DNA of 64,000 bases, taken from Acidimicrobiales bacterium. Lineage in GTDB: Bacteria > Actinomycetota > Acidimicrobiia > Acidimicrobiales > Acidimicrobilacustridaceae. Every line of letters starts with the position of its first letter. The stretch's first letter is position 1. Made by a program: the position numbers and the translations under genes. Of the stretch, positions 9,559 to 18,250 are shown piece by piece. Location of the stretch: NCBI GenBank assembly GCA_030830565.1, contig JAURMR010000028.1, forward strand, positions 62,001-126,000, in the 5' to 3' direction. The notes under the pieces are model-generated. The model saw only the letters and a list, made by a program, of their open reading frames with translations. It had not been told where the DNA came from and searched no databases.

Positions 9559-9601
9559 GGCGCAAGGGTACGCGGCCGAACCCCTACGGGCGAAAGCCGC
9601 C

Positions 9602-11350
9602 TCAGGCTTCCATGACGACGGGCACGATCATCGGCCGCCGCTTGGTCTTTTCGTTCACAAATCGACCAGCCGCCCGACGAACGACCCGCTGCACATTCTC
9701 GATATCGGTGCGGCCATTACGAAAAAGATCGGCGATGGCTTCACGAACCTGGTCGGCGCATTGGTCGAGAAGTTCTTCTGCCTCGGGGGCGTGGACCCAA
9801 CCTCGGGTGATGATTTCGGGCCCAATCATGGTCGTGCCATGCTCAATATCGACCCCCACGATCACGACCACGACGCCTTCTTCGGCGAGCACTCGGCGAT
9901 CGCGAAGAACACCGTTTCCGACGTCCCCGATGATCCCATCGACGTAGAGATAGCCCGAGGGCACCTGAGCGGTGGGACGAAGGCCCGTGTCGTCGAGGGT
10001 GACCTGATCGCCGTCGGTGCAGACGATGATCTTTGATGCGGCGACACCCATCTGACGGGCCAACTTCGCATGGGCAACGAGATGGCGGTACTCGCCATGA
10101 ACGGGAATGAAATGTTCCGGTCGAGTGATCGACAAGAACATCTTCAGATCTTCGGCTTTGGCGTGGCCAGAAGCATGAACGTCGGAAATTCCAGAGTGCA
10201 CAACCTCGGCACCAGCGCGCACCAAACCGTCGATGACTTTCGAAACGTCGGTTTCATTGCCCGGAATGGGATGTGAACTCATGATGACGACATCGGAGTT
10301 ACTCAACGTCAGCCAACGGTTTTCATTCGCCGCCATGAGCGCCAATGCCGACATCGGTTCGCCCTGAGAACCTGTCGAGATCACACAGACTTTTTCTGGC
10401 GGGAGATCGCCAACGTCGGCGATGTCCATGAGGCGCGATTCCGGAATGTTCAGCAGCCCCATCTCGCGCGCCATGCGTACGTTCTTCTTCATCGACATGC
10501 CCATCGTGGCGATGACGCGATCGAAGGAAATTGCAGCGTCGGCAATTTGCTGCACGCGGTGGATGTGGCTGGCGAAACACGTGGTGATGATGCGCCGACC
10601 CTCGTACCGATGGAAGAGGTCGTAAAGCACCGCGCCCACCGACGTTTCCGATGCAGCGTGACCGTGTTCTTCTGCATTGGTGCTATCGGACAGCAACAAA
10701 CGAATGCCTTCGGTCGAGGCGATGGCTCCGATACGAGCCAGATCGGTGAGTCGACCATCGACCGGGGTGAGATCGAGTTTGAAATCGCCCGTGTGGAGGA
10801 TGACACCCTGGGGGGTGTGGAACGCCGTGGCAATGCCATGCGGCACCGAGTGTGTGACAGGAATGAACTCCACATCGAATGGGCCAATCATCCGACGTTC
10901 GCCATCCGCGACCGGAATGAATTCGGTGCGATCAAGGAGCCCAGCTTCTTCGATGCGATTGCGGGCAAGACCGAGGGTCAGCGCCGACCCATAAATCGGA
11001 AACTCAAGTTCACGCAACAGGAATGAAAGCCCGCCTGTGTGATCTTCGTGACCATGTGTCGCGATGCAACCGATAATTCGGTCAGCGTTTTCGCGCAGAT
11101 AGGTGAAATCAGGAAGCACCAGATCGATCCCGAGCATGTCGAGATCAGGGAACATCAATCCGCAGTCGAGCAGAAGGATCTTCCCTTCGACTTCAACACA
11201 CGCACAGTTGCGGCCGATTTCACCGAGACCACCAAGGAATGTCACCGAAACAGGGGTTCCCTGCGAATCGCGAACCTTCGGCGCTTTTTCCGACGCGTCG
11301 CGCTTCTTTACCTTCGGCTTCGACTTGGGCTTCGATCCGTCGCGGCTCAC
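9602..11350 (-). CDS. rnj: Ribonuclease J
   Basis: The 582-residue metallo-beta-lactamase/beta-CASP nuclease has the zinc motif H99-x-H101-x-D103-H104 (THGHEDHTGG). The CASP-family segments SDSTNAEEHGHA and SSHPIPGNE follow, and a RNase J C-terminal domain closes it. The first 30 residues are Lys-rich and absent from Firmicute RNase J, as is common in actinobacteria. It acts on mRNA turnover and rRNA 5'-end maturation in the cytoplasm. It starts at a GTG whose GTGA overlaps the dapA stop by four bases, so translation is coupled. dapA-rnj is a conserved actinobacterial pair. Confidence 0.95.
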   Translation of the reverse strand: MSRDGSKPKSKPKVKKRDASEKAPKVRDSQGTPVSVTFLGGLGEIGRNCACVEVEGKILLLDCGLMFPDLDMLGIDLVLPDFTYLRENADRIIGCIATHGHEDHTGGLSFLLRELEFPIYGSALTLGLARNRIEEAGLLDRTEFIPVADGERRMIGPFDVEFIPVTHSVPHGIATAFHTPQGVILHTGDFKLDLTPVDGRLTDLARIGAIASTEGIRLLLSDSTNAEEHGHAASETSVGAVLYDLFHRYEGRRIITTCFASHIHRVQQIADAAISFDRVIATMGMSMKKNVRMAREMGLLNIPESRLMDIADVGDLPPEKVCVISTGSQGEPMSALALMAANENRWLTLSNSDVVIMSSHPIPGNETDVSKVIDGLVRAGAEVVHSGISDVHASGHAKAEDLKMFLSITRPEHFIPVHGEYRHLVAHAKLARQMGVAASKIIVCTDGDQVTLDDTGLRPTAQVPSGYLYVDGIIGDVGNGVLRDRRVLAEEGVVVVIVGVDIEHGTTMIGPEIITRGWVHAPEAEELLDQCADQVREAIADLFRNGRTDIENVQRVVRRAAGRFVNEKTKRRPMIVPVVMEA

Positions 11351-12228
11351 GCGTACAACCGACGATGCACAGCGAGGGCGCGTTCTTCAAGATCTTCAGG
11401 ACCAAAGCCCATTGGCGGTCGGCACGGACCAGCCGGCTGTCCGATGGCACGCAACAACGCCTTGGTCGGCACAGGGTTCGGATTGAGGTCGCCAGTTTCG
11501 AACTCGTAACTCTCAATCATCCGAGCATTGAGTTGTTGGGCGCGAGCGATATCGCCGGCCTGAAATGCGCTGATCATCTGCGCCATCACCGGAGCAGCCC
11601 AGTGCGTTGCAACTCCAATCACACCAACAGCGCCCACAGCGAGGAGCGAAAGCGTGAGCGGATCGTCGCCGCTATAGACCTCGAATCCCTCGGGAGCATC
11701 GGCAATGAGTCGAGCGGTTGCTCCTGGGTCTCCGGCAGCGTCTTTGAGACCAACAACATTGGGGATCTCGTTGGCCATGCGAAGAATCAGATCGGAGCCG
11801 ATCTTGCGGCCTGTTCGAACCGGGATGTCATAGACGATGACGGGAAGTTCCGTCGCCGCACACACATGACGAAAATGCGCCTCAATACCGGCTTGCGATG
11901 GACGGTTGTAATACGGCGTCACGATGAGCACGGCGTCCATGCCAGCTCCAGCGGCAGCTCCGGTGAGTTCGGCGGCGTGGCGCGTGTCGTTCGTGCCCGA
12001 ACCTGCAATAAGGGGAACGTCGACCGCATCGCGAACGGTTCGCCACAGCGCAATCTGTTCCTCGTCGGTCAGGCATGCTGCTTCGCCGGTCGTGCCGCTC
12101 AGGACCAGTGCATCGTTACCTTGCGCAACGAGCCATCGGGCCAACTCGGCCGCGCCTTCGTGATCGAGTTCGCCATCGGCAGTGAATGGGGTGACCATTG
12201 CGGTGATCACCGAACCGAAACGTGACAT
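11347..12228 (-). CDS. dapA: 4-hydroxy-tetrahydrodipicolinate synthase
   Basis: The 293-residue (beta/alpha)8 aldolase has the GTTGEA substrate loop (residues 45-50), the Schiff-base lysine K162 in VGLKDAAGD and catalytic Y133 in VYDIPVRTG. It condenses pyruvate with aspartate semialdehyde, the first committed step to lysine and diaminopimelate for peptidoglycan. The next enzyme, DapB, is encoded at 17453-18241. I favour ATG 12228; a GTG at 12237 would add three residues. Neither has a strong ribosome-binding site. Its stop overlaps the rnj start by four bases. Confidence 0.95.
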   Translation of the reverse strand: MSRFGSVITAMVTPFTADGELDHEGAAELARWLVAQGNDALVLSGTTGEAACLTDEEQIALWRTVRDAVDVPLIAGSGTNDTRHAAELTGAAAGAGMDAVLIVTPYYNRPSQAGIEAHFRHVCAATELPVIVYDIPVRTGRKIGSDLILRMANEIPNVVGLKDAAGDPGATARLIADAPEGFEVYSGDDPLTLSLLAVGAVGVIGVATHWAAPVMAQMISAFQAGDIARAQQLNARMIESYEFETGDLNPNPVPTKALLRAIGQPAGPCRPPMGFGPEDLEERALAVHRRLYA

Positions 12229-12294
12229 GGGTTTCACCGTACCAGCGCACCCCGCCGAACCCTGACGGATTTGAGGGGAAACGCAGGTCGACGG

Positions 12295-13413
12295 TTATCG
12301 CGCAGAGGCGACTTCACCCTCGGCGAGGGCAAACGTGTCGTATTCCTCTTCGGTGTCAGGCATATGTTCAAAGTCGATCACACCGAGTTCGGTGAACTTC
12401 TCGCGAAGCCAACCGTCACCGGCATCGAGAAGGCCAAGCTTGCGGCAGTTGGGAACGATCTTGGCGAACAGCATCTGCTGGAACAGTTGCTGGCCAGGAT
12501 CCTGCATGATCACTGTGACCGCTTCCTTCACCGGCACACCCATGCGATCCCAGACTTCCTGCTGAAGGAAACGATCACGCATGCGCACCGCTGCCTCGAA
12601 CGCGAATTCCTGACGCTCGCGAAGTTCGGCCTGCGTCAGCTCTTGGTAGTACTCCTTCAGCGAAAGCACACCGAACGCAACGTGACGAGCTTCATCGCTC
12701 ATGACGTAACGAAGGAGCTGCTTCAGCAGCGGTTCGGTGGTCATCTGATGCATGAATCCGAATGCAGCGAGGGCAAGGCCTTCAACCATGATCTGCATGC
12801 CGAGATAGGTCATGTCCCAACGGCTATCAAGAACGATGTCGTCGAGAAGCATCTTGAGGTGGGCATTCACCGGATAGTGGCCCGACAACTTCTCGTTGAG
12901 ATACTTCGCGAAAACTTCGACGTGTCGAGCTTCGTCCATGACCTGTGTGGAGGCGTAGTACTTGGCGTCGATCCACGGAACGGTTTCCACAATTTTGGCG
13001 GTGCAAAGAAGCGCTCCCTGTTCGCCGTGCATGAACTGACTCAGCATCCAGTTCTGTGATTGCACGCCGAGCTCATTCCATTCTTTGTCACCCCACTTCT
13101 CAAAGAATGTGCCGGCCAGATTCATTTCAGCGCCGCGACCGTTTGCTGCAGCATTTGCGGCAACGACGGCTTCTTGATCGACGTCGATCGACCAGTCGAG
13201 GTCGGTCTCGCCATTCCACTGGGAGTTCTTGGCCTTCTCGTACAACTTGTTGAGCGCCGGACGGGAGCCCTTTTCGTAGTCCCACGTGAAGATCGCGTCG
13301 GCGTTGTCTTTCACCGTGTGAATTGCGGCGTCGACATCAGTATTTGTGATCATGAGAATCTGCTCGATGTCGTTGACATTCTCGCGACCAATGATGCGTT
13401 CGTTACTAGTCAT
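12295..13413 (-). CDS. Ferritin-like di-iron carboxylate protein of unknown substrate
   Basis: The 372-residue protein has a complete ferritin-like six-ligand di-iron set: E131 (MHGEQGA), E161 and H164 (DEARHVE), E211 (MVEGLAL), and E241 and H244 (DEARHVA). It belongs to the broad R2/AurF-like group of soluble O2-activating di-iron proteins found widely in actinobacteria. Plausible activities are oxidation, hydroxylation or desaturation of a lipid-like or aromatic substrate; the sequence does not tell which. The start ATG has a strong AAGGAG seven bases upstream, inside the 13-base gap after the TetR gene. The two genes are therefore an operon and the regulator probably controls this enzyme. 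Confidence 0.8.
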   Translation of the reverse strand: MTSNERIIGRENVNDIEQILMITNTDVDAAIHTVKDNADAIFTWDYEKGSRPALNKLYEKAKNSQWNGETDLDWSIDVDQEAVVAANAAANGRGAEMNLAGTFFEKWGDKEWNELGVQSQNWMLSQFMHGEQGALLCTAKIVETVPWIDAKYYASTQVMDEARHVEVFAKYLNEKLSGHYPVNAHLKMLLDDIVLDSRWDMTYLGMQIMVEGLALAAFGFMHQMTTEPLLKQLLRYVMSDEARHVAFGVLSLKEYYQELTQAELRERQEFAFEAAVRMRDRFLQQEVWDRMGVPVKEAVTVIMQDPGQQLFQQMLFAKIVPNCRKLGLLDAGDGWLREKFTELGVIDFEHMPDTEEEYDTFALAEGEVASAR

Positions 13414-13426
13414 GATGGTCTCCTTC

Positions 13427-14059
13427 TCAGTGACGACGAATGGTTATGGAATGTTCCGCAGCCGAGCCGGGAATCAGTGTTGGAATGAGAAATGTGTCGA
13501 CAAGAGTTCGCGCGATATCTGACTGCGTGATGTCGATAACGGGTGCTGGCGACCGAAGGTGATCAGTGACGACTCGTGCACACCATTCGCCGATGTGAGC
13601 AGCAATCGCAGGTTCGACAAAGCGAGAGAAATGTTCGATCCCCCATTCCGATGCTCGTTCGAACAGTGGCTCAATGCGCACGGGTGAAATGAGCGTTGCA
13701 ATCGTGTCAGGCTCGTCAACAAGCAATTGCTGAACAACCGCATCGTTCGAAAGTTCGAGCACCGCGATGTTGATCGTGCCAGCAACGGCTTCGGCAAGAG
13801 TTTCAGCGTGATCGGTGATTCGCGTGCACGACGCAAAAATCCGATCGACACCCCGGCCGAGCGTTACGTCAAGAAGTTCGGAACGACCACCGGGGAAATA
13901 GCGATAGACGGTTGCTCGACCGCACTCGGCTGCGGATGCAATGTCGTCAACGCTCGTCGCCCGGAGGCCCTGAGACGAAATAAGGAGAGCTGCGGCCGCG
14001 ACGATTCGCTCCGGAACAGGAACATCGTGCTTCGTAGAGGCCACCCCTGCCGCTGACAT
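13427..14059 (-). CDS. TetR/AcrR family transcriptional regulator
   Basis: The 210-residue protein has an N-terminal TetR helix-turn-helix at about residues 15-65: RIVAAAALLISSQGLRATSV, then DIASAAECGRATVYRYFPGG. A ligand-binding domain of about 140 residues follows. It is the first gene of a two-gene operon with the di-iron protein downstream. A perfect 8-bp inverted repeat begins four bases before its start codon, the position expected for autorepression. The ligand is unknown. Fatty-acid or lipid ligands would fit the neighbouring acyl-CoA ligase but that is inference. Confidence 0.88.
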   Translation of the reverse strand: MSAAGVASTKHDVPVPERIVAAAALLISSQGLRATSVDDIASAAECGRATVYRYFPGGRSELLDVTLGRGVDRIFASCTRITDHAETLAEAVAGTINIAVLELSNDAVVQQLLVDEPDTIATLISPVRIEPLFERASEWGIEHFSRFVEPAIAAHIGEWCARVVTDHLRSPAPVIDITQSDIARTLVDTFLIPTLIPGSAAEHSITIRRH

Positions 14060-14062
14060 GAA

Positions 14063-14089
14063 TGAGACAGTACCGGAGAATCTGTCTCA
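14063..14089. promoter_or_regulatory. Probable TetR operator (27-bp palindrome)
   Basis: TGAGACAG and CTGTCTCA form a perfect 8-bp inverted repeat separated by 11 bases, ending four bases upstream of the TetR start codon. On the minus strand a TACTGT -10-like hexamer (14072-14067) lies inside it, which would put transcription start almost at the ATG and so a leaderless message. Binding by the adjacent TetR protein is inferred from position only. Confidence 0.65.
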
Positions 14090-14094
14090 CTGTC

Positions 14095-14139
14095 GTGTCG
14101 GGCAGGTGTCGGGCAGGTGTCAGGCCAGTGGTCAGGCCA
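14095..14139. repeat. Short degenerate tandem repeat, 11-12 bp unit
   Basis: Two exact copies of GTGTCGGGCAG (14095-14105 and 14106-14116) are followed by two diverged copies, GTGTCAGGCCA and GTGGTCAGGCCA. The repeat runs from the TetR promoter region into the last codons of the SURF1 gene (its stop is at 14132-14134). It may be slippage expansion or spaced protein-binding sites; there is no direct evidence for either. Confidence 0.6.
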
Positions 14140-14950
14140 GTTGGGTCCCATCGGCGGCTTCAACAACCTCGGCATCGTCGCCATCCATCTGCTTTCGCTT
14201 GGCATACCGACGCAGAAGAAGGGGGTAGACGATGAGGGTGAGCAAGGCGAAGGCAAACCACTGAATGGCGTAGCCAAGGTGAGGGCCCTGAGACAGTTCG
14301 GGAAGCGGGACCGGAACCGGCAGGTCATTTTGCGAAGGGTCCTGCGCTCTCAGGGAGATATAGCCAGGGATCAACCTCTCATCGGTTTGCTGGGCGAGAC
14401 GGCCAACGTCGAGGCGAGCCAGAACCCGCAGCGTTCCGACTTCTGCATCCTTTGGCGATGACACAAGTCCGTTTGTTTCTCGAACCTGCGATTGCCGCAA
14501 CAGCCCCTGGACCGTCACCGATCCGGTCGGCGGAGCGAAATCCTCCCAAGGACCATCTTCGGTGTACGAGTAGGGCACCCACCCGCGATTGATCGCCACG
14601 GCAGTTCCATCAGCTTGCACAAGCGGCGTCACGACCCAGTAGCCCGGCGCGCCGTTGTTGGTTCGGTTCGTAACAAGGACCTGCTCGTCGACGCGATAGG
14701 TGCCGGTGACATATACCGGCTGATAATCAGCAGCCTTCACCTGTTCCGAAGTTGCAGCCGTGCCTGCAGGAAGAACCGTTGCGAGAGGCTTCGCGTCTTG
14801 CTTCATCGCGTTCGTCACCACAGCGTTGGCTGCTTTACGTTCGTCGAGTCGGGCAAGTTGCCAAAACCCAAGGTTGATCATCGTCACCACAATGACGAGA
14901 ACAAAAATGTGCGACAGGATCCAACGAGGTTTGAGGAGGAACCGGTACAC
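14132..14950 (-). CDS. SURF1 family cytochrome oxidase assembly protein
   Basis: The 272-residue protein has the SURF1 layout: an N-terminal membrane helix (about residues 12-30) running into the signature LGFWQLARLDERKA, a periplasm-facing domain, and a second helix near residues 225-246 before a charged tail. RGWVP in AINRGWVPYSY is another family motif. SURF1 proteins assist assembly and haem insertion of aa3-type cytochrome c oxidase, implying aerobic respiration. It lies 63 bases after the acyl-CoA ligase on the same strand; no oxidase gene is in the window. Confidence 0.88.
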   Translation of the reverse strand: MYRFLLKPRWILSHIFVLVIVVTMINLGFWQLARLDERKAANAVVTNAMKQDAKPLATVLPAGTAATSEQVKAADYQPVYVTGTYRVDEQVLVTNRTNNGAPGYWVVTPLVQADGTAVAINRGWVPYSYTEDGPWEDFAPPTGSVTVQGLLRQSQVRETNGLVSSPKDAEVGTLRVLARLDVGRLAQQTDERLIPGYISLRAQDPSQNDLPVPVPLPELSQGPHLGYAIQWFAFALLTLIVYPLLLRRYAKRKQMDGDDAEVVEAADGTQLA

Positions 14951-15013
14951 GTGGTTCAGGCTAGGCGTGGCGAACGAGGCCCCGGCAATCGGGGACTCGT
15001 CACCAGCAATCGA

Positions 15014-16642
15014 CTAGGCGGTTGGCAGCACGTAGCCAGCGAATTGATCTCGAAGATCGCGTTTGGAGAACTTGCCCACAGACGTCTTCGGGACCACGTC
15101 GATAAAGACCACGTCGTCGGGAAGCCACCATTTCGCCACCCGGCCATCGAGAAACTCGAGGACGTCCTCGCGAGTCAACGTCTCCCCCGGCTTCAGAACG
15201 ACGCACGCGAGCGGACGCTCTGACCACTTGGGGTGCTTCACAGCGATCACTGCGGCTTCAGCGATTGCAGGGTGAGCCATGATCTCATTTTCAAGTTCAA
15301 CCGACGAGATCCATTCACCACCGGACTTCACGACATCCTTTGTGCGATCAACAATGCGCATGAAGCCTTCACTGTCGATGGTCGCAACATCGCCGGTCTT
15401 TAACCAACCATCAGGAGTGAACGACTCTGGCGAGCGTGAGTCGTTGTAGTACTCCCTCGCAATCCACGGGCCTGCGACCTGCAGTTCACCGCTGGTTTCA
15501 CCATCCCACGGGACTTCTTCTCCCGTTTCCTGATTCGCGATTCGGGCCTGCACCCCGAGCGTGGGCAGACCAATAGTGGCGCGGTAGTCAGCCTGTTCAT
15601 CTTCGGAAAGTTGCAGCATCGTCGACTTCACCTTTGCCACCGATGCCAGCGGGCTCGTTTCCGTCATGCCCCATGCCTGCAGGATTGGCAAACCAATTTT
15701 TTCCCGATATGCCTCGGACAAATGCTTCGGCACCGCCGAACCTCCGCAGGGAATTCCGCGGAGACTCGACACATCGCGTCCATCGATCTCGTTAAGGACT
15801 CCCATCCAAATCGTGGGAACACCTGCGGCGATCGTGACTCGCTCGGATTCGATGAGGTTCACGATGGCGGGCGGGGAAAGATCGGGACCAGGCATTACCA
15901 ACGTGGCGCCAGAGGCAACGCCGATATGAGCAAGACCCCACGCATTGGCGTGAAACATCGGGACCACGGGAAGAATCGTGTCGCGTTCACCGACGCCAAG
16001 TCCATCAGCCATCATTCCGGCCATCGTGTGCAACCACGTTGAACGGTGCGAATACACAACACCTTTGGGGTTGCCGGTCGTCCCGCTCGTGTAACACATT
16101 GACGCTGCTTGATTTTCGTCAGTGACATTCCACTCAACGGGACTCGCCGATTCAAGCAACGCTTCGTAATCGTGAAGAAGGCGACCACCGGTGTCGGCGG
16201 GGAGCTCACCCTTCCCATCGTCCATAACGACAATGTGTCGAACGGTGGTGAAGGTATCGACCAGCGGCCAGAGAAGTGCAAGCAGCGACTTATCGACGAA
16301 GATCACTTCGTCTTCGGCGTGGTTCACGATGTAGGTGATCTGTTCAGGGAACAAACGAATGTTCAACGTGTGCAGGACACGTCCCGAGCACGGAGCAGCG
16401 AAGTAGAGCTCAAGGTGACGAGCCGTGTTCCAGGCGAAGGTGGCAACACGACCGTCTGCGCTGATGCCCAAATCATCGAGGACGCCACCGAGCCGGCGTG
16501 TGCGGTCGGCCCATTGTCCGTAGGTCTCCCGTTCGACCCCAGTGGCGGTCGCCGTCACGATCTCTTTCTTTGGGAACAACTTCTCGGCGCGGTCAAACAG
16601 ATTGGTGAGGACGAGTGGACCGTCCTGCATGAGACCTTTCAT
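15014..16642 (-). CDS. Long/medium-chain fatty-acid-CoA ligase (AlkK-like)
   Basis: This 542-residue ANL-superfamily enzyme shows the AMP-binding signature [18 protein letters not shown] near residue 190. The hinge segment is [21 protein letters not shown], and the catalytic lysine is in [14 protein letters not shown] near the C-terminus. The opening [20 protein letters not shown] and the WWLPDD segment fit the AlkK-type acyl-CoA synthetases. It activates fatty acids with ATP and CoA for beta-oxidation or lipid synthesis. ATG 16642 follows a GGGGGAG six bases away; a GTG three bases earlier is possible. It diverges from the DedA-like gene. Confidence 0.88.
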   Translation of the reverse strand: MKGLMQDGPLVLTNLFDRAEKLFPKKEIVTATATGVERETYGQWADRTRRLGGVLDDLGISADGRVATFAWNTARHLELYFAAPCSGRVLHTLNIRLFPEQITYIVNHAEDEVIFVDKSLLALLWPLVDTFTTVRHIVVMDDGKGELPADTGGRLLHDYEALLESASPVEWNVTDENQAASMCYTSGTTGNPKGVVYSHRSTWLHTMAGMMADGLGVGERDTILPVVPMFHANAWGLAHIGVASGATLVMPGPDLSPPAIVNLIESERVTIAAGVPTIWMGVLNEIDGRDVSSLRGIPCGGSAVPKHLSEAYREKIGLPILQAWGMTETSPLASVAKVKSTMLQLSEDEQADYRATIGLPTLGVQARIANQETGEEVPWDGETSGELQVAGPWIAREYYNDSRSPESFTPDGWLKTGDVATIDSEGFMRIVDRTKDVVKSGGEWISSVELENEIMAHPAIAEAAVIAVKHPKWSERPLACVVLKPGETLTREDVLEFLDGRVAKWWLPDDVVFIDVVPKTSVGKFSKRDLRDQFAGYVLPTA

Positions 16643-16693
16643 CACAAACTCCCCCAGTTTGAGGCAACCCGCCGGGCGCCTACGTGCGGGTGA

Positions 16694-17440
16694 ATGGTAC
16701 GTGAGAGGATCAAGGCCTTGTCATCCGAACCCGAAACCCCTGCAGACGCCCATCGTGGACGTCGACACCTCATCTTGATCATCGCCCCCATCATCGCGAT
16801 GGTTGTGGCGGGTTACACGGCTGACGCGCTGTGGCCGGACCTCGTGAATGGCAACCCGCTCCTGCTCATTTCGCTGAGTTCCAAGAATCGCTATCTCGTA
16901 CTTGTCGTCAACAACCTTTCGCTCTGGGCCTATTACCTCGTCGGCGCCATTCGCCTACTGCTGCCCGATCCCTTCTTCTTCGCCCTCGGCTGGTTCTACG
17001 GTGAAGCGGCGCTCAACTGGATGGAGCGACGCACACCAACCACCGGCCGCTACATGCGTGCGGTCGAGGGCTGGTTTGGCAAGTGGGGAGCACCATTGGT
17101 TGTGTTGTTCCCGAACAATTACATCTGTCTCGTTGCCGGCGCCGCGAAGATGAATCCAGTTCGATTCGCGATTCTCAACATTGCTGGAACGATCGGCCGC
17201 CTCTTCATGCTGCAGATCATCGGCGACGTCTTCTCCAGACCGATCGATTCGATCCTTGACTTCATCGCTCAATGGCGAATTCCGTTGCTCGTCATTTCTA
17301 TTGGACTCGTTGCCGTGTTCTGGATCAGCGAGCTTCGTCGCGGCAAACAGGAAATCGAAGCGTTCCGGGAACTCGAAGACGCCGCCGACGAAATCGAACT
17401 CGGGCACACTGGTCCAGCCAGCGATCCTGACGCCGACTAA
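16694..17440 (+). CDS. DedA/VTT-domain-like integral membrane protein
   Basis: The 248-residue protein has four to five hydrophobic helices between residues 25 and 215 and charged ends. The central segment GAPLVVLFPNNYICLVAGAAKM followed by F...N..GT..R resembles the DedA re-entrant motif, with its F/P...AG..xM...F...N spacing. DedA proteins are linked to undecaprenyl-phosphate or phospholipid scrambling at the membrane. The fit is partial: the canonical acidic and arginine residues are replaced by FPNN. The family call is therefore moderate. It is alone on the plus strand between fadD and dapB, with a 12-base convergent gap to dapB. Confidence 0.55.
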   Translation: MVRERIKALSSEPETPADAHRGRRHLILIIAPIIAMVVAGYTADALWPDLVNGNPLLLISLSSKNRYLVLVVNNLSLWAYYLVGAIRLLLPDPFFFALGWFYGEAALNWMERRTPTTGRYMRAVEGWFGKWGAPLVVLFPNNYICLVAGAAKMNPVRFAILNIAGTIGRLFMLQIIGDVFSRPIDSILDFIAQWRIPLLVISIGLVAVFWISELRRGKQEIEAFRELEDAADEIELGHTGPASDPDAD

Positions 17441-17452
17441 ACGGCCGCCGAT

Positions 17453-18241
17453 CTAGAGGTCGAGCAGCGCGTCAAGCCCGATCGTCACTCCGGGACGATC
17501 GACCACAGCCTTCGTCGCCAACAAGACGCCCGGCATGAACGAATCGCGGTCGTAGGAGTCGTGACGAAGTGTGAGCGTTTGACCTGTCGTACCAAGAATG
17601 ACTTCCTGATGCGCAACCATTCCGCGCAGTCGAAGTGAATGCACACGGATGTCGGCGGGACCCTTGCCGCCTCGGGCACCGGGAAGAATTTCCGTCTTGG
17701 TGGGATCTGCGGCCCATTCAGCTGAGGCCTCGGCCATGCGCTCGGCGGTAAGCATCGCCGTGCCTGAAGGGGCGTCGATCTTCGCATCGTGATGGAGCTC
17801 AACAATTTCGGCGGTCTCGAAAAACGGTGATGCGAGCTCAGCGAAACGCATCATGAGGACTGCACCAATGGCGAAGTTCGGAGCGATTACGCAGTTTGAG
17901 TTCGTAAATTGATCGTGAAATGACTGGATGTCGGCATCGGAGAAGCCAGTCGTTCCAGTGACCGCGTGAATGCCATTCTCTGCGAGCCACAAAAGATTGG
18001 CTCGAGCGGCTTCAAGGTGGGTGAAGTCGATGACAACGTCGACATTGGCATCGAGAAACGCTTGACCGTCGGCAGAGACCTGAAATGGTTGATCGCATCC
18101 GGTCACCTGACGCATGTCAAGACCGGCATGGTGGGGATCAACAGCAGCGACCAGCACTAAGGCCGGATCAGCTTCGACCGCACGGCACACCGTGCTTCCC
18201 ATACGACCACCGGCACCGAAGACTCCAACTCGCAACGTCAT
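17453..18241 (-). CDS. dapB: 4-hydroxy-tetrahydrodipicolinate reductase
   Basis: The 262-residue enzyme has the dinucleotide motif GVFGAGGRMGS at its N-terminus, the VIDFTHLEAA and GTTGF segments, and the catalytic signature ELHHDAKIDAPSGTA. It reduces the DapA product on the way to diaminopimelate and lysine. It lies nine bases after the M16 peptidase gene and so is the last gene of the rpsO-pnp-M16-dapB run, a conserved actinobacterial arrangement. Confidence 0.95.
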   Translation of the reverse strand: MTLRVGVFGAGGRMGSTVCRAVEADPALVLVAAVDPHHAGLDMRQVTGCDQPFQVSADGQAFLDANVDVVIDFTHLEAARANLLWLAENGIHAVTGTTGFSDADIQSFHDQFTNSNCVIAPNFAIGAVLMMRFAELASPFFETAEIVELHHDAKIDAPSGTAMLTAERMAEASAEWAADPTKTEILPGARGGKGPADIRVHSLRLRGMVAHQEVILGTTGQTLTLRHDSYDRDSFMPGVLLATKAVVDRPGVTIGLDALLDL

Positions 18242-18250
18242 GGGCTGAAA

